Positions 50,899 to 58,591 of a DNA stretch of 64,000 nt are shown one piece after another; the first letter of the stretch is position 1, and every line of letters starts with the position of its first letter. The position numbers were made by a program, and so were the translations under genes. The stretch is taken from positions 1,860,001-1,924,000 of the forward strand of contig OY969700.1 in the NCBI GenBank assembly GCA_963702035.1. The letters run 5' to 3'. The DNA comes from VRUE01 sp963702035 (GTDB taxonomy: Bacteria > Actinomycetota > Thermoleophilia > Solirubrobacterales > 70-9). Below the pieces are notes generated by a model. The model was given only the letters and a program-made list of their open reading frames with translations. It was not told the origin of the DNA and made no database searches.

Positions 50899-51339
50899 GT
50901 GATGAGCGACCCCTACTGGGCGGCCAGCAGGATCTGCCGCGCCTGTGGCGGGCAGTCGATCGCAGGGTCATACCTGTGTGCCCGCTGCCGGCGAATCATG
51001 GCGCGCGTAGAGACCCGCAAGGACCCCCAGGGGCGCGGGCGCGCGGTTGACAAGCAAGCGCGGCTGCGGGCGATGAAGCAGCAGTTCGACCCGTCGATCG
51101 ACGGTTACCGCTGCTACTTCACCGACATGCCACTTGAGCTCGCCGCGGGGACGCGGAGTTCGGCTGAGTGGGCGCACCGCACGGCGGGCGACGAGAGCAG
51201 TGTCGTTCTGGCATGCAAGCTTGTTAACCGTATGCAGACGGACCTCACCGAGCCCGAGTTCGAGGCTCTTGTAAAGGCGCTGGCCCGACGCTTCGAGGGC
51301 GAGCCGTTTGACGAGTCGGCCTTTCCGCCTGACGTCTAG
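50899..51339 (+). CDS. small protein with zinc-ribbon-like Cys pairs, function unknown
   Basis: A 146-residue protein with CRACGGQSIAGSYLCARC, two Cys pairs spaced for zinc, near the N-terminus. YRCYFTDMPLELAAG and WAHRTAGDESSVVLACKLVNRMQTDLT resemble the spacing of an HNH-like fold, but the critical His-Asn-His is not clear. ATG/GTG start at 50899. Confidence 0.55.
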   Translation: MMSDPYWAASRICRACGGQSIAGSYLCARCRRIMARVETRKDPQGRGRAVDKQARLRAMKQQFDPSIDGYRCYFTDMPLELAAGTRSSAEWAHRTAGDESSVVLACKLVNRMQTDLTEPEFEALVKALARRFEGEPFDESAFPPDV

Positions 51340-51411
51340 GGCGGGAGATGAGGACCGCGACCGCGCTGCCGCTATGCGCGAAGACCGGCATCAGGCCATA
51401 CGAGGAGTTCG

Positions 51412-52179
51412 TCAGACCGTGCCTAGCTCAAACGGGGACGAGTCGACCTTCTCGGCCGCTACGTCGATGGCTGTGGAGATCTTCTCCACCTCTGTTGGGC
51501 TGAGACGCTTGGGCTGATTCTGAAGCCATGAGCACAGTCGCGAGCCGGCGATGAAGACGCACCTCTCGTCTTCGATCAAGCTCTCCGGAAACTCCGACCA
51601 GAAGACCACAACCGCTTGTACCCAGATTCGATGCCCGGTCCGTCGCTCTATCTGGCTCTTGAGACGAGCGGCGCCGGCGAGGGCTTGTGACCTAACCCGG
51701 TCGAAGACCACGGTCTCGGTGTCATGGCGTCGAGCCAGGCGCGGCACGCCACCCCGAACGCTGACCACTCCCTGCAGGTTTTTGCTCTCGAGGAGATAGA
51801 CCCCACTCGGGCCGACGGCGACGTGATCGTAGTTGCCACGCTCATTTTGGATGTCGTGAACGACATTCCACCCACCGCGCTCCAGCGGCCTCAGGGTCTT
51901 CTCGGCCTTCCGCTCGCCTTCGGCCCCCTCGCGCCAGGTCTCAACGTAGCGAGGGGGAGTGTCCCGGAGCGTGATCCACAAGGCCAGGAAGGCGCCTGCG
52001 ACAAACCCGGCCACCCAGACGAGAACATCCTGGCCGAGGACCCCGACCGCGATCCCGGTCGCAATGAATGGACCGCAGAGAACGGCAAAGAGCCGCCGGT
52101 TCCTTACCCGCCAGCTGCGTAGGCCTCGCCGGTAGCGCTGCTCGGCGTAGACGCCTGCTCGTGCTCTCTTCTTGAACAT
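51412..52179 (-). CDS. NERD (nuclease-related) domain membrane protein
   Basis: A 255-residue protein. N-terminal basic segment, two helices (RLFAVLCGPFIATGIAVGVLG, VLVWVAGFVAGAFLALWITL), then a NERD domain: GAEGERKAEKTLRPLERGGWNVVHD, GNYDHVAVGPSGVYLLESKN with the Asp and Glu-x-Lys of a PD-(D/E)xK-like nuclease fold. NERD proteins are often plasmid- or defence-linked; role here unknown. Confidence 0.85.
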   Translation of the reverse strand: MFKKRARAGVYAEQRYRRGLRSWRVRNRRLFAVLCGPFIATGIAVGVLGQDVLVWVAGFVAGAFLALWITLRDTPPRYVETWREGAEGERKAEKTLRPLERGGWNVVHDIQNERGNYDHVAVGPSGVYLLESKNLQGVVSVRGGVPRLARRHDTETVVFDRVRSQALAGAARLKSQIERRTGHRIWVQAVVVFWSEFPESLIEDERCVFIAGSRLCSWLQNQPKRLSPTEVEKISTAIDVAAEKVDSSPFELGTV

Positions 52180-52527
52180 GAGGCTCTATCGGCGGCGGAC
52201 TATCGGAGCCTGAGACAGGCAGCCGCAACACCACGCGCGGCCAAAACTGGCGGCGTGCTCGACCGTCTCCGATACCAAGAGGCGGTCGTCGCTATCGAAC
52301 AGCGAGACCAAAGCCACGCCAACAGTCATTAGGCCAAAGACCCTTCACTCCGTGTGATCTCATCGGGCAAGCCTCACTCAGCACCACTAGACGCTTTTTC
52401 GGCGTCCGCTCTCGCGAAACTCGGGCATCGTCCACCTACCTGGGTTCACGCGAAGGGAGGCGCGCGGTCCGCCGGTGACCCGAGTCGGTTAGCGTCACCG
52501 TGTACTGCAACGTGGTGGTAAGAAGGA
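52180..52527. other. 348-base stretch without a convincing gene
   Basis: Upstream of the methyltransferase and of the divergent NERD gene. The only sizeable frame is 52186-52329 on the minus strand (47 codons, with CCGC near its end), which lacks supporting features. GTAAGAAGGAG just before 52534 is the ribosome site of the methyltransferase. No tRNA or repeat seen. Confidence 0.5.
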
Positions 52528-52533
52528 GTGAGC

Positions 52534-53394
52534 ATGGAATCCAAGGCGATCGACCCGGTCGACTTCCGCGCGGCGCAGCACAAGCACTGGGACTCTGCCG
52601 CGGTTGGATGGATGGAGTGGAGCGCGTTCAACGACAGCGCGGACCGGCACATCAGCGAGCGCTTGGTGGAGCTCGCCGGCGTGCGGTCGGGAAGCCGGGT
52701 CTTGGACGTCGCCGCCGGCTATGGCGAGCCGGCGCTCACCGCCGCGCGTAAGGCCGGCCCGGAGGGCCGCGTCGTGGCCACGGACATCTCCGCCGAGATG
52801 CTCGCCTTCGGGCGTGAACGCGCGGCGGCGGCCGGCTTGGGCAATGTCGAGTTCATCGAGTCCGATGCCGCTGGCCTTGATTTTCCGCCCGCGAGCTTCG
52901 ACGCCGCCGTCTCGCGCTGGGGGATCATCTTCGAGCCCGACGCGGAGGCCGCCGCGAGGCGCATCCGAGGCTTCCTCAGGCCGGGCGCGCGGATCGCGAT
53001 CAGCTCATGGGGTGAGCCCGATCGGGTCCCCTTCCTCTCGATTCCGATGAGGACGACGATGGAGCGGCTGGATGTGCCCCCGCCCCCGGCCGGAACGCCA
53101 GGGCCCCTCTCCCGGCCCACCCCCGCGGCGATCGGCGCGTTGCTCGAAGGAGGTGGGTTCTCGGAGGTCGCCGTGGAGCGGGACGAGGTCACCTTCGAGT
53201 TCGACTCCCCGGAGCGCTTCACCGCCTACATCAGGGCGATCTCCGCCCCGATCCGGGCGATGATCGAGCAGCACGCGGGCGAGGCCCAGGAGGAGGCCTG
53301 GGACGCGATCACGCGGGCCGCGGCGGATGCTGGGGGTGGCTCGAAGCCGCTGAGCTTCTCGAACGCGGTGCTGCTCGCCTCGGCAACCGCCTAG
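52534..53394 (+). CDS. class I SAM-dependent methyltransferase
   Basis: A 286-residue methyltransferase. SRVLDVAAGYGEPALTAA is the SAM-binding motif I, VVATDISAEMLAFGRERA motif II, GNVEFIESDAAGLDFPPASFDAAVSRWGI motifs post-I to III, with a C-terminal capping part as in UbiE-like small-molecule methyltransferases. ATG 52534 with AAGGAG upstream. Substrate unknown. Confidence 0.88.
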   Translation: MESKAIDPVDFRAAQHKHWDSAAVGWMEWSAFNDSADRHISERLVELAGVRSGSRVLDVAAGYGEPALTAARKAGPEGRVVATDISAEMLAFGRERAAAAGLGNVEFIESDAAGLDFPPASFDAAVSRWGIIFEPDAEAAARRIRGFLRPGARIAISSWGEPDRVPFLSIPMRTTMERLDVPPPPAGTPGPLSRPTPAAIGALLEGGGFSEVAVERDEVTFEFDSPERFTAYIRAISAPIRAMIEQHAGEAQEEAWDAITRAAADAGGGSKPLSFSNAVLLASATA

Positions 53395-53493
53395 CGCCCG
53401 CCTCGCCACACGTGTTCTAGACGACTTATTTTGTCTGTAGGTGTGCACGCTTACAGGTGTGCAACGGACACACTGGAGCGTTTGACTGACGTC

Positions 53494-53820
53494 ATGGGAG
53501 ATATTCAGCAACTCGCGACCGAGCTCGGCGCCGAGGAGCGCACGCTGCGTCGCGCGGTGGCACAGGGCACGATCCACTGCCGCCGCCAGGGACCCAGGAG
53601 GACCAGGCTGCCGCCGGGCGAGGAGGATTACCTGCGGCGGCACTGGGGCCTTCTGCTCGAACTCCGCAAGGCGCTTCGCACCGAGCGGAAGGTCCGCCTT
53701 GCGGTGCTCTACGAACAGGTAGAGCTCTTCCGCGAAGAGCTGCCCGGGCTGATCGAAAGCATCCACACCTGGCTCAAGTCGTACGGCGTCACTTTCGATC
53801 AAAGCTCCACACCGCACTGA
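53494..53820 (+). pseudogene. orphan N-terminal half of a nucleotidyltransferase like that at 49337
   Basis: A 108-residue product, DIQQLATELGAEERTLRRAVAQGTI and HWGLLLELRKALRTERKVRLAVLY, closely parallels the first 70 or so residues of the 49337-49891 protein. Where that protein has LFGSMARGDDD this one reads LYEQVELFREELPG, so the active site is absent. Either a truncated copy with a recombined end or a stand-alone regulatory domain. An IS1182 element begins 44 bases downstream. Confidence 0.55.
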
Positions 53821-53864
53821 GCCGAAGTTACGCGGGGTACCGAGGGCAAGAGATTCGCGCTCCC

Positions 53865-55429
53865 GCTTTCACGCGAGGCTGTCGCGCAAACTCCGCCGAT
53901 TCGAGCCACCGAAGACGCAAACTGATGTCGACGCAAAACGGCAAGGGTCCGAAGACCCCCGATCAAGACGTTGCGGCCGCCAAGGAGTGCCGGTGAAGCT
54001 TCAAAAGGTTGTGAGTGGCTGCTATCAGGCGCCATTCCGAGCGAGCGGCCGCCCGGCCTCTTCGTTTGAATCGCTCGATTCGCCGGTTCGCCTTGATCTG
54101 GGCAAAGACCGGCTCGATCATCCATTGTCTTTGTGAGTAGAGAGCGCCACCGGACTCGGTGGCAATGACTCTTCGCATGAAGTCATATGGTCCGCCGAGC
54201 CGTGTCTTCCGTGGGCGATCGCGAGTGGTGTCGGGGGCGACGATCGGGGTCATGCCGCGCTCGCGCAGGGAGTCGATGTGACCGTTTGACCAATAGCCGG
54301 CGTCGGCGAGGACGACCTCGGGGCGCTCGGTGAGGCCGGCGCCTTTGAGCTCTCGCTCGGCGGCGGAGATCATCGGCTCGAGCTGCTCGAAGTCCACACC
54401 CTCGGTGGTGATCTCGGCCGCGACGATGATCTGGTCTTCGGTGCTCACGGCCTGGGCGTTGTAGGCGGGGATGAAGTTGCGGCCGGACTTCATTCGCTTC
54501 GCGTCAGGGTCGGTGGTGTTGATCTTGCCTTCGGGCCCGGCGGGTGGCGTGTGGGGGTTCGGAGGCCGGCCGAAACGGCGCCCGTCCTTCATCACTCCGC
54601 GGGCGCGGTAGGCCTCGTAGTCGCGGTTGGCCCGACACTCGGTCTGCCAGTCCTCGACCAGCCGCCTATGACAGAGCCCGAGCCGCTCTTCGCGGGCCCT
54701 CGGGACCAACTCTTCCCCTTCGGCTCGCTCGGCGTCGAGGCGCTTCTTTGCCTCGTGCAGCCAGGCCCGCCTGCCCTCGCGGCGGGCCAGGTGCTCGGGC
54801 AGCTCGTCGCCGCGGGCTTCGCCGTGGATCTCATCCCCGGCGGCGTCGATGTGGCCGGCTTCCTCGACGATCTCGGCGGCGACCTGCTCGTAGGTGCGGA
54901 TGGCCTTGTCGGCGGCTGCTGCGGCGAATTTGGTGCCGTCGACGGCGATCACCCCGACCTCGACCAGGCCGGCCTTGGCGCAGAGGCTGAGGACTTGGCC
55001 GAAGAGGTCTCCAAGGGCCTCCTGGTGGCGGACCCGGAAGCGGGCGATCGTGGCGTGGTCGGGGACCTGGTTTGCGCAGATCACCCGGAAGGCAATGTCC
55101 TCGCGGCAGCGGCGCTCGATCCCTCGCGAGCTTCGCTCGCCGACCGCGTAGGCGTAGGTGAGCAGGGTCACCATCATCTTCGGGTCGTGGGCAGAGCGGC
55201 CGTGGCCGTCGGCGCGGTAGGAGGCGTAGAAGGGCTCGACATCGAGCTCCTCGATCGCCTCGATCACGAACCAGGCGAGGTGGTCATCGTCGAGCCACTC
55301 CCGCAGGTCCGGCGGCAGCAGCATCGGTTGGTCACGGTCACAGGTAAGGAAGTTCTGGGGCATGGCCCATTTTCTCGGCGCGAACGGACCGAAAAGCGGG
55401 GGGTTTGTGCGACAGCCTCACGCGGAAGC
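53865..55429 (-). mobile_element. IS1182-family insertion sequence
   Basis: Bounded by imperfect inverted repeats of about 30 bases at 53865-53894 and 55400-55429, sharing GAGGCTGTCGC then CAAAC with five or six mismatches. One transposase gene fills the element. No target-site duplication could be read with confidence. Confidence 0.8.
53963..55363 (-). CDS. IS1182-family transposase (DDE)
   Basis: A 466-residue transposase. N-terminal DUF772-type domain (LPPDLREWLDDDHLAWFVIEAIE, DPKMMVTLLTYAYAVGERSSR), then the DDE catalytic domain: VGVIAVDGTKFAA (first Asp), PEVVLADAGYWSNGH (second Asp) and RQWMIEPVFAQIKANRRIERF (Glu). Full length and unbroken. Confidence 0.93.
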   Translation of the reverse strand: MPQNFLTCDRDQPMLLPPDLREWLDDDHLAWFVIEAIEELDVEPFYASYRADGHGRSAHDPKMMVTLLTYAYAVGERSSRGIERRCREDIAFRVICANQVPDHATIARFRVRHQEALGDLFGQVLSLCAKAGLVEVGVIAVDGTKFAAAAADKAIRTYEQVAAEIVEEAGHIDAAGDEIHGEARGDELPEHLARREGRRAWLHEAKKRLDAERAEGEELVPRAREERLGLCHRRLVEDWQTECRANRDYEAYRARGVMKDGRRFGRPPNPHTPPAGPEGKINTTDPDAKRMKSGRNFIPAYNAQAVSTEDQIIVAAEITTEGVDFEQLEPMISAAERELKGAGLTERPEVVLADAGYWSNGHIDSLRERGMTPIVAPDTTRDRPRKTRLGGPYDFMRRVIATESGGALYSQRQWMIEPVFAQIKANRRIERFKRRGRAAARSEWRLIAATHNLLKLHRHSLAAATS

Positions 55430-55463
55430 GGAAGTCAAGACAGGCCTGTGTGCACCGCTGCGC

Positions 55464-55919
55464 TCAGCGACCAGGAAGCGCTTTGGTTGCAAGTGCGTCC
55501 GCTTCGGCATTCCACTTTCGCGGAATCCACGAAATCCTGATGTTGGGAAACTCCTGGAGCAGGGAGCACGCTTCCGCGTGCAGGGGTCTGATGTGCTCCT
55601 TGCCAACCTTCGCGCATCCGTTCACCTGGTCAACCACGATCTCCGAGTCAAGGAACACCCGGATGCGTGGGATCCTGTGGCTGCGGGCGAGCTTGAGTCC
55701 TTGGATGAGAGCCTGATACTCCGCCTCGGTGTTGATGGCGGGTCCGATCGGTTCGGAGATCTTGTCGATTAGGCGACCATCGGGGCCCCTGAGGACGACT
55801 CCGATCGCACCTTGAGCTGGATTGTCGATGGTCCCCGTGCCGGAACCGTCTGTCTTCAGTAGATAGTTGCGCTTCGACGGCTCCGGATGGTCGCCCTCGT
55901 GCGTTTCGGGCACCGGCAT
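55464..55919 (-). CDS. ribonuclease HI-like protein
   Basis: A 151-residue RNase H fold protein with the four acidic residues in order: LLKTDGSG (Asp), INTEAEYQALIQGL (Glu), RVFLDSEIVVDQVNG (Asp) and AEADALATKAL (Asp). It resembles the RNase HI subgroup of short actinobacterial and archaeal enzymes (reverse transcriptase-like RVT_3). Starts MPVPETHEGD. Adjacent to the IS1182 right end, 34 bases away. Confidence 0.85.
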   Translation of the reverse strand: MPVPETHEGDHPEPSKRNYLLKTDGSGTGTIDNPAQGAIGVVLRGPDGRLIDKISEPIGPAINTEAEYQALIQGLKLARSHRIPRIRVFLDSEIVVDQVNGCAKVGKEHIRPLHAEACSLLQEFPNIRISWIPRKWNAEADALATKALPGR

Positions 55920-56084
55920 GAAGCCAAGCTATCTCATACCGAAGCGCGCACCGAACGGATACTTCCGTCCACTAGCGCTTCGCGCGATGCGCGGCACTCG
56001 TGTGTCGCACGGGTCGTAATCCGCCCGGAGGAGAAGCGATGTCCGTTGGCTGGCTTCGCGGCCGATGGCAGAAAGGCGTGCAGC

Positions 56085-56129
56085 GATTACCCCCAGGTAA
56101 TCGACAGCCCTACCGGTGCGGGCTAGAGT
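56085..56129 (+). promoter_or_regulatory. promoter and operator of the XRE regulator gene
   Basis: A perfect 7-bp inverted repeat GATTACC-CCCA-GGTAATC at 56085-56102 overlaps a -35-like TCGACA (56101-56106); a 17-base spacer leads to TAGAGT (56124-56129). Transcription would start at or next to the ATG at 56140, so the mRNA is probably leaderless. Autoregulation is an inference. Confidence 0.55.
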
Positions 56130-56139
56130 CGCCCGCGCA

Positions 56140-56943
56140 ATGAGCACGACCGGCAGCCAGGTGGAGGTGGGGCAGCTCCTTCGCGAGTGGCGCGAGCGAC
56201 GGCGCCTGACCCAGCTCGATCTGGGGCTCGACGCGGGGATCTCGGCACGCCACCTGAGCTTCGTCGAGACCGGTCGCTCGAAGCCCGGGCGCGAGATGCT
56301 CTTGAAGGTCGCCGAGCGGCTCGATATCCCGTTCCGGGACCGCAACCATCTCCTACTGGCGGCGGGACATGCGCCTGCCTTTCCCGAGCGTCCCCTGGAG
56401 GACCCTGCCCTCGCCCCTGTTCGCGTGGCGCTGGAGCGAATTCTCGCCGCCCACGATCCCTACCCGGCAGTCGTCTTCGACCGAGCCTGGAATCTGGTCG
56501 CGGTCAACGCACCGATGACAGCCCTGACTCAAGGCATTGAGATCGACCCCGCACTGCTCGAGCCACCGATCAACATCCTGCGGATCGGCCTTCACCCTCG
56601 CGGGCTCGCGCCGCTGATCGTCAACCTGGTCAGCTGGCGCGCGCACTTCCTGGAGCGGCTGGCAAGGCAGATCACGGTGAGCGGCGATGATTCGCTTCGG
56701 TCGCTGATGGAGGAGGTTGCCGCCTATCCGGCGTCCGGGGACGCGGATGAGGCCGACGACACGGAGGGCGAGATGCTCGGGCCGCTGCGGCTGCGCGCCC
56801 CAAACGGCGACGAATGGTCCCTCTTCGGCATGTTCGCTGGCTTCGACACCCCGTTCGAGGTGACCACGTCCGAGCTGGCAATCGAGCTGCTCTTCCCGGC
56901 CGACAAGGCGACCGCGGAAGCGCTCAGGAAGGGAGAGCCGTGA
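56140..56943 (+). CDS. XRE-family regulator with MmyB-like ligand-binding domain
   Basis: A 267-residue regulator. The N-terminal helix-turn-helix is LLREWRERRRLTQLDLGLDAGISARHLSFVETGRSKPG; the C-terminal half (DPYPAVVFDRAWNLVAVNAPM, LLEPPINILRIGLHPRGLAPLIVNL) is the MmyB-like PAS-type domain that binds fatty acids or other hydrophobic ligands in Streptomyces and Chloroflexus. ATG 56140; an earlier GTG at 56116 is possible but would lie on the -10 box. The stop overlaps the next start (GTGA). Confidence 0.9.
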   Translation: MSTTGSQVEVGQLLREWRERRRLTQLDLGLDAGISARHLSFVETGRSKPGREMLLKVAERLDIPFRDRNHLLLAAGHAPAFPERPLEDPALAPVRVALERILAAHDPYPAVVFDRAWNLVAVNAPMTALTQGIEIDPALLEPPINILRIGLHPRGLAPLIVNLVSWRAHFLERLARQITVSGDDSLRSLMEEVAAYPASGDADEADDTEGEMLGPLRLRAPNGDEWSLFGMFAGFDTPFEVTTSELAIELLFPADKATAEALRKGEP

Positions 56944-57347
56944 GCACGATCAACCCCGGAGCGGGGCGAGTCCTCGCTGGTGTCGGTGGAGCACTGCTGA
57001 TCGCTTCCCTGTTCATGCCGTGGGCAGACGGTCCAGGCGGTGCCACCCGTGACGGATGGGCGTTCTCGAGGATGTCCGACGTCTTCTTCCTCCTCGTCGG
57101 CTTGTGTGGACTCGCCGCGGCGCTGACCGGCGGTCGGTTCGGGTTCTTTCGGCCAGATCTCTCCATGAACGCCACCGCCGACATCTTCGCGGTCATGGCG
57201 ACCATTCTGCTCGTCCGGCTGATCGCCTTCGACTTCCCGTCGGGCGCCGACCGGGAGGCGGGTGTCTACGTGGCCCTGATCGCGAGCGTCGCAATCGCCT
57301 GCGGCGCGGGCGATTTCCGAGTGAAGGAGTTTTTCCCCAGATTGTGA
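56940..57347 (+). CDS. small membrane protein co-transcribed with the XRE regulator
   Basis: A 135-residue protein with four helices (VLAGVGGALLIASLFMPW, VFFLLVGLCGLAAALTGG, TADIFAVMATILLVRLIAF, VYVALIASVAIACGAG). GTG start overlapping the regulator stop suggests translational coupling, and it may be a target or sensor partner. No family recognised. Its 3' end overlaps the decayed acetyltransferase-like frame on the other strand. Confidence 0.7.
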   Translation: MSTINPGAGRVLAGVGGALLIASLFMPWADGPGGATRDGWAFSRMSDVFFLLVGLCGLAAALTGGRFGFFRPDLSMNATADIFAVMATILLVRLIAFDFPSGADREAGVYVALIASVAIACGAGDFRVKEFFPRL

Positions 57348-57696
57348 GCACGAAGTCTGCGCCGAGCAGCGAGACCTCCCGTTCCCCGGGCAACTGCACG
57401 AGCGTGCCGCGGGCTCGCAGGGAGACTGCCACGACCTCCGTATAGCCGACGTCGGGCTCAAGGGTCGGCTCGATGTGATGGGCGCCGATGACGAGGACGT
57501 TCCCGCCTCGGCCGGCCCCAATCAGCATCCTGCCGTCGAAGCGCGGCGGCGAGGCCAGGTAGCGTCGCGGCAGGGGACCGCGGGTCTGAGCCTCGACCGC
57601 GTCCTCCCACAGTGTCCCCGTGCTGCAGCGAAAGGCGTCGAGCAGGGGTAGATCGCCAGCCGCGAGGGCCCTGATCAGGACCTCGTCGGACTTCAC
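57193..57696 (-). pseudogene. 3'-truncated acetyltransferase-like gene
   Basis: The first 115 or so residues (SDEVLIRALAAGDLPLLDAF, GRMLIGAGRGGNVLVIGAHHIEPTLEPDVGY, TEVVAVSLRARGTLVQLPG) look like the start of a GNAT-type fold. After about 57345 the frame continues into the antisense of the membrane-protein gene as a run of Arg, Pro and Ser (RPRRRRLRRSRSG), so the acetyl-CoA-binding part is missing. ATG overlaps the small gene upstream. Confidence 0.6.
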
Positions 57697-57914
57697 TTAA
57701 TGTCGGGAATGCCGTCCGGGACTGAGATCGTGGGTGCGCCAGTCACGGACAGCGCCTGGGGGTCGACGCCGTCGAGCACCTTCCCCCAGGCCGTTCCGTA
57801 GATGTCAGAGGGCGTGGCTCCGGCGCGGGCGCCGGCAACCAGCGCAAGGGCGTCGGCGGCCTCTTCCTCGCTCATCTCGGAAACGACCCGCTGCAAGCGT
57901 TCCTTGACGGTCAT
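57693..57914 (-). CDS. small protein upstream of an acetyltransferase-like gene, possible antitoxin
   Basis: A 73-residue protein (VKERLQRVVSEMSEEEAADALALVAGAR), with a helical N-terminal part resembling short antitoxins, and a C-terminal Pro/Ser-rich tail. The ATGA overlap with the next gene suggests a two-gene toxin-antitoxin-like cassette whose second gene has been truncated. Assignment is tentative. Confidence 0.55.
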   Translation of the reverse strand: MTVKERLQRVVSEMSEEEAADALALVAGARAGATPSDIYGTAWGKVLDGVDPQALSVTGAPTISVPDGIPDIK

Positions 57915-57932
57915 AACGGCATTCTACCGGCA

Positions 57933-58252
57933 CGGGGCGCGGGTCCGAGCACCACAAGGGTCGAGCCGCATTCGATCCGGTTGCGAAGACGCGCACCAAG
58001 TGGGCGCCCTCGCCCGACCACTACCCGACCCTCAAGTCGGCCGGCGGGCACCTCGTCCCCGAGAACGTTCGGCTGTCCCACACGGAGTGCAACCAGAGGG
58101 ATTACACGCGGCGGAAGCAGATCGGGACGCTGCTCGCGAAAGGCAAGTCCCTCGCCGAGATCGCCGAGACACTGAACCGCAGGAATGTCCTCCCGGCCCA
58201 CGGTATGAACCGATGGACGGCCGCGATGGTGCGCAAGGCCTATGTGTCCTAG
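57933..58252 (+). pseudogene. C-terminal fragment of an HNH-like/recombinase-associated protein
   Basis: An open stretch after an in-frame stop reads SEHHKGRAAFDPVAKTRTKW, then HYPTLKSAGGHLVPENVRLSHTECN (HNH-type Asn and Cys region) and IAETLNRRNVLPAHGMNRWT, ending AMVRKAYVS. It has no start codon of its own; the 5' part is cut off next to the divergent small-gene cassette. Confidence 0.55.
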
Positions 58253-58310
58253 GCCGGCCGTAGAAACACTGCTGCTTCGCGCGAAAAGGAGAAGACAACG
58301 CTGGACAGCA

Positions 58311-58334
58311 AAAGACCCGCCGGAGCGGGTCTTT
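58311..58334. terminator. bidirectional intrinsic terminator
   Basis: AAAGACCCGC-CGGA-GCGGGTCTTT, a perfect 10-bp stem with a 4-base loop and terminal A and T runs. It is 58 bases after the HNH fragment stop and before the ATPase gene on the same strand. Confidence 0.75.
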
Positions 58335-58438
58335 GTGGCGATTGGTCAGATCGCGGGGCATGGGGCACGCTTGAGAAGTGGACCTGAGCCTAGCGCAGTC
58401 TCCGTAGACGAAAATTGCAGTAAAACTGCCTCCACCGG

Positions 58439-58531
58439 TCAACTCAGCAGCTTTATGTCGCTGATCTCGATTGCCCGCTTCAGCGCCTCGCCCTTCATGT
58501 ACTCGAAGTCTGCCGGACCGCTATTCGCCAT
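58439..58531 (-). pseudogene. remnant of a Ser/Thr kinase gene with a large internal deletion
   Basis: Thirty codons read FEYMKGEALKRA directly joined to IEISDIKLLS and a stop. The first part matches FEYVKGETLKQR from the kinase domain and the second the extreme C-terminus QIEISDIKLLG of the 59849-61363 kinase, so everything between has been lost, in frame. A small ATG at 58531 begins it. Confidence 0.6.
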
Positions 58532-58580
58532 TTGCCGGTATGGTATTGGCCATCTGCCGGACCGCTGTTCGCCATCTGCC
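58510..58580 (+). repeat. 27-base direct repeat upstream of the DUF4143 ATPase
   Basis: Copies at 58510-58536 and 58554-58580 (CTGCCGGACCGCTATTCGCC and seven further bases) differ at two positions, 44 bases apart. They sit between the kinase remnant and the ATPase start at 58592, in what must be its promoter region. Confidence 0.75.
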
Positions 58581-58591
58581 TTGATCCATCG

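Noticed and set aside
52186..52329. 47-codon minus-strand frame with CCGC
   Set aside because: No ribosome site, no family, not longer than expected by chance.
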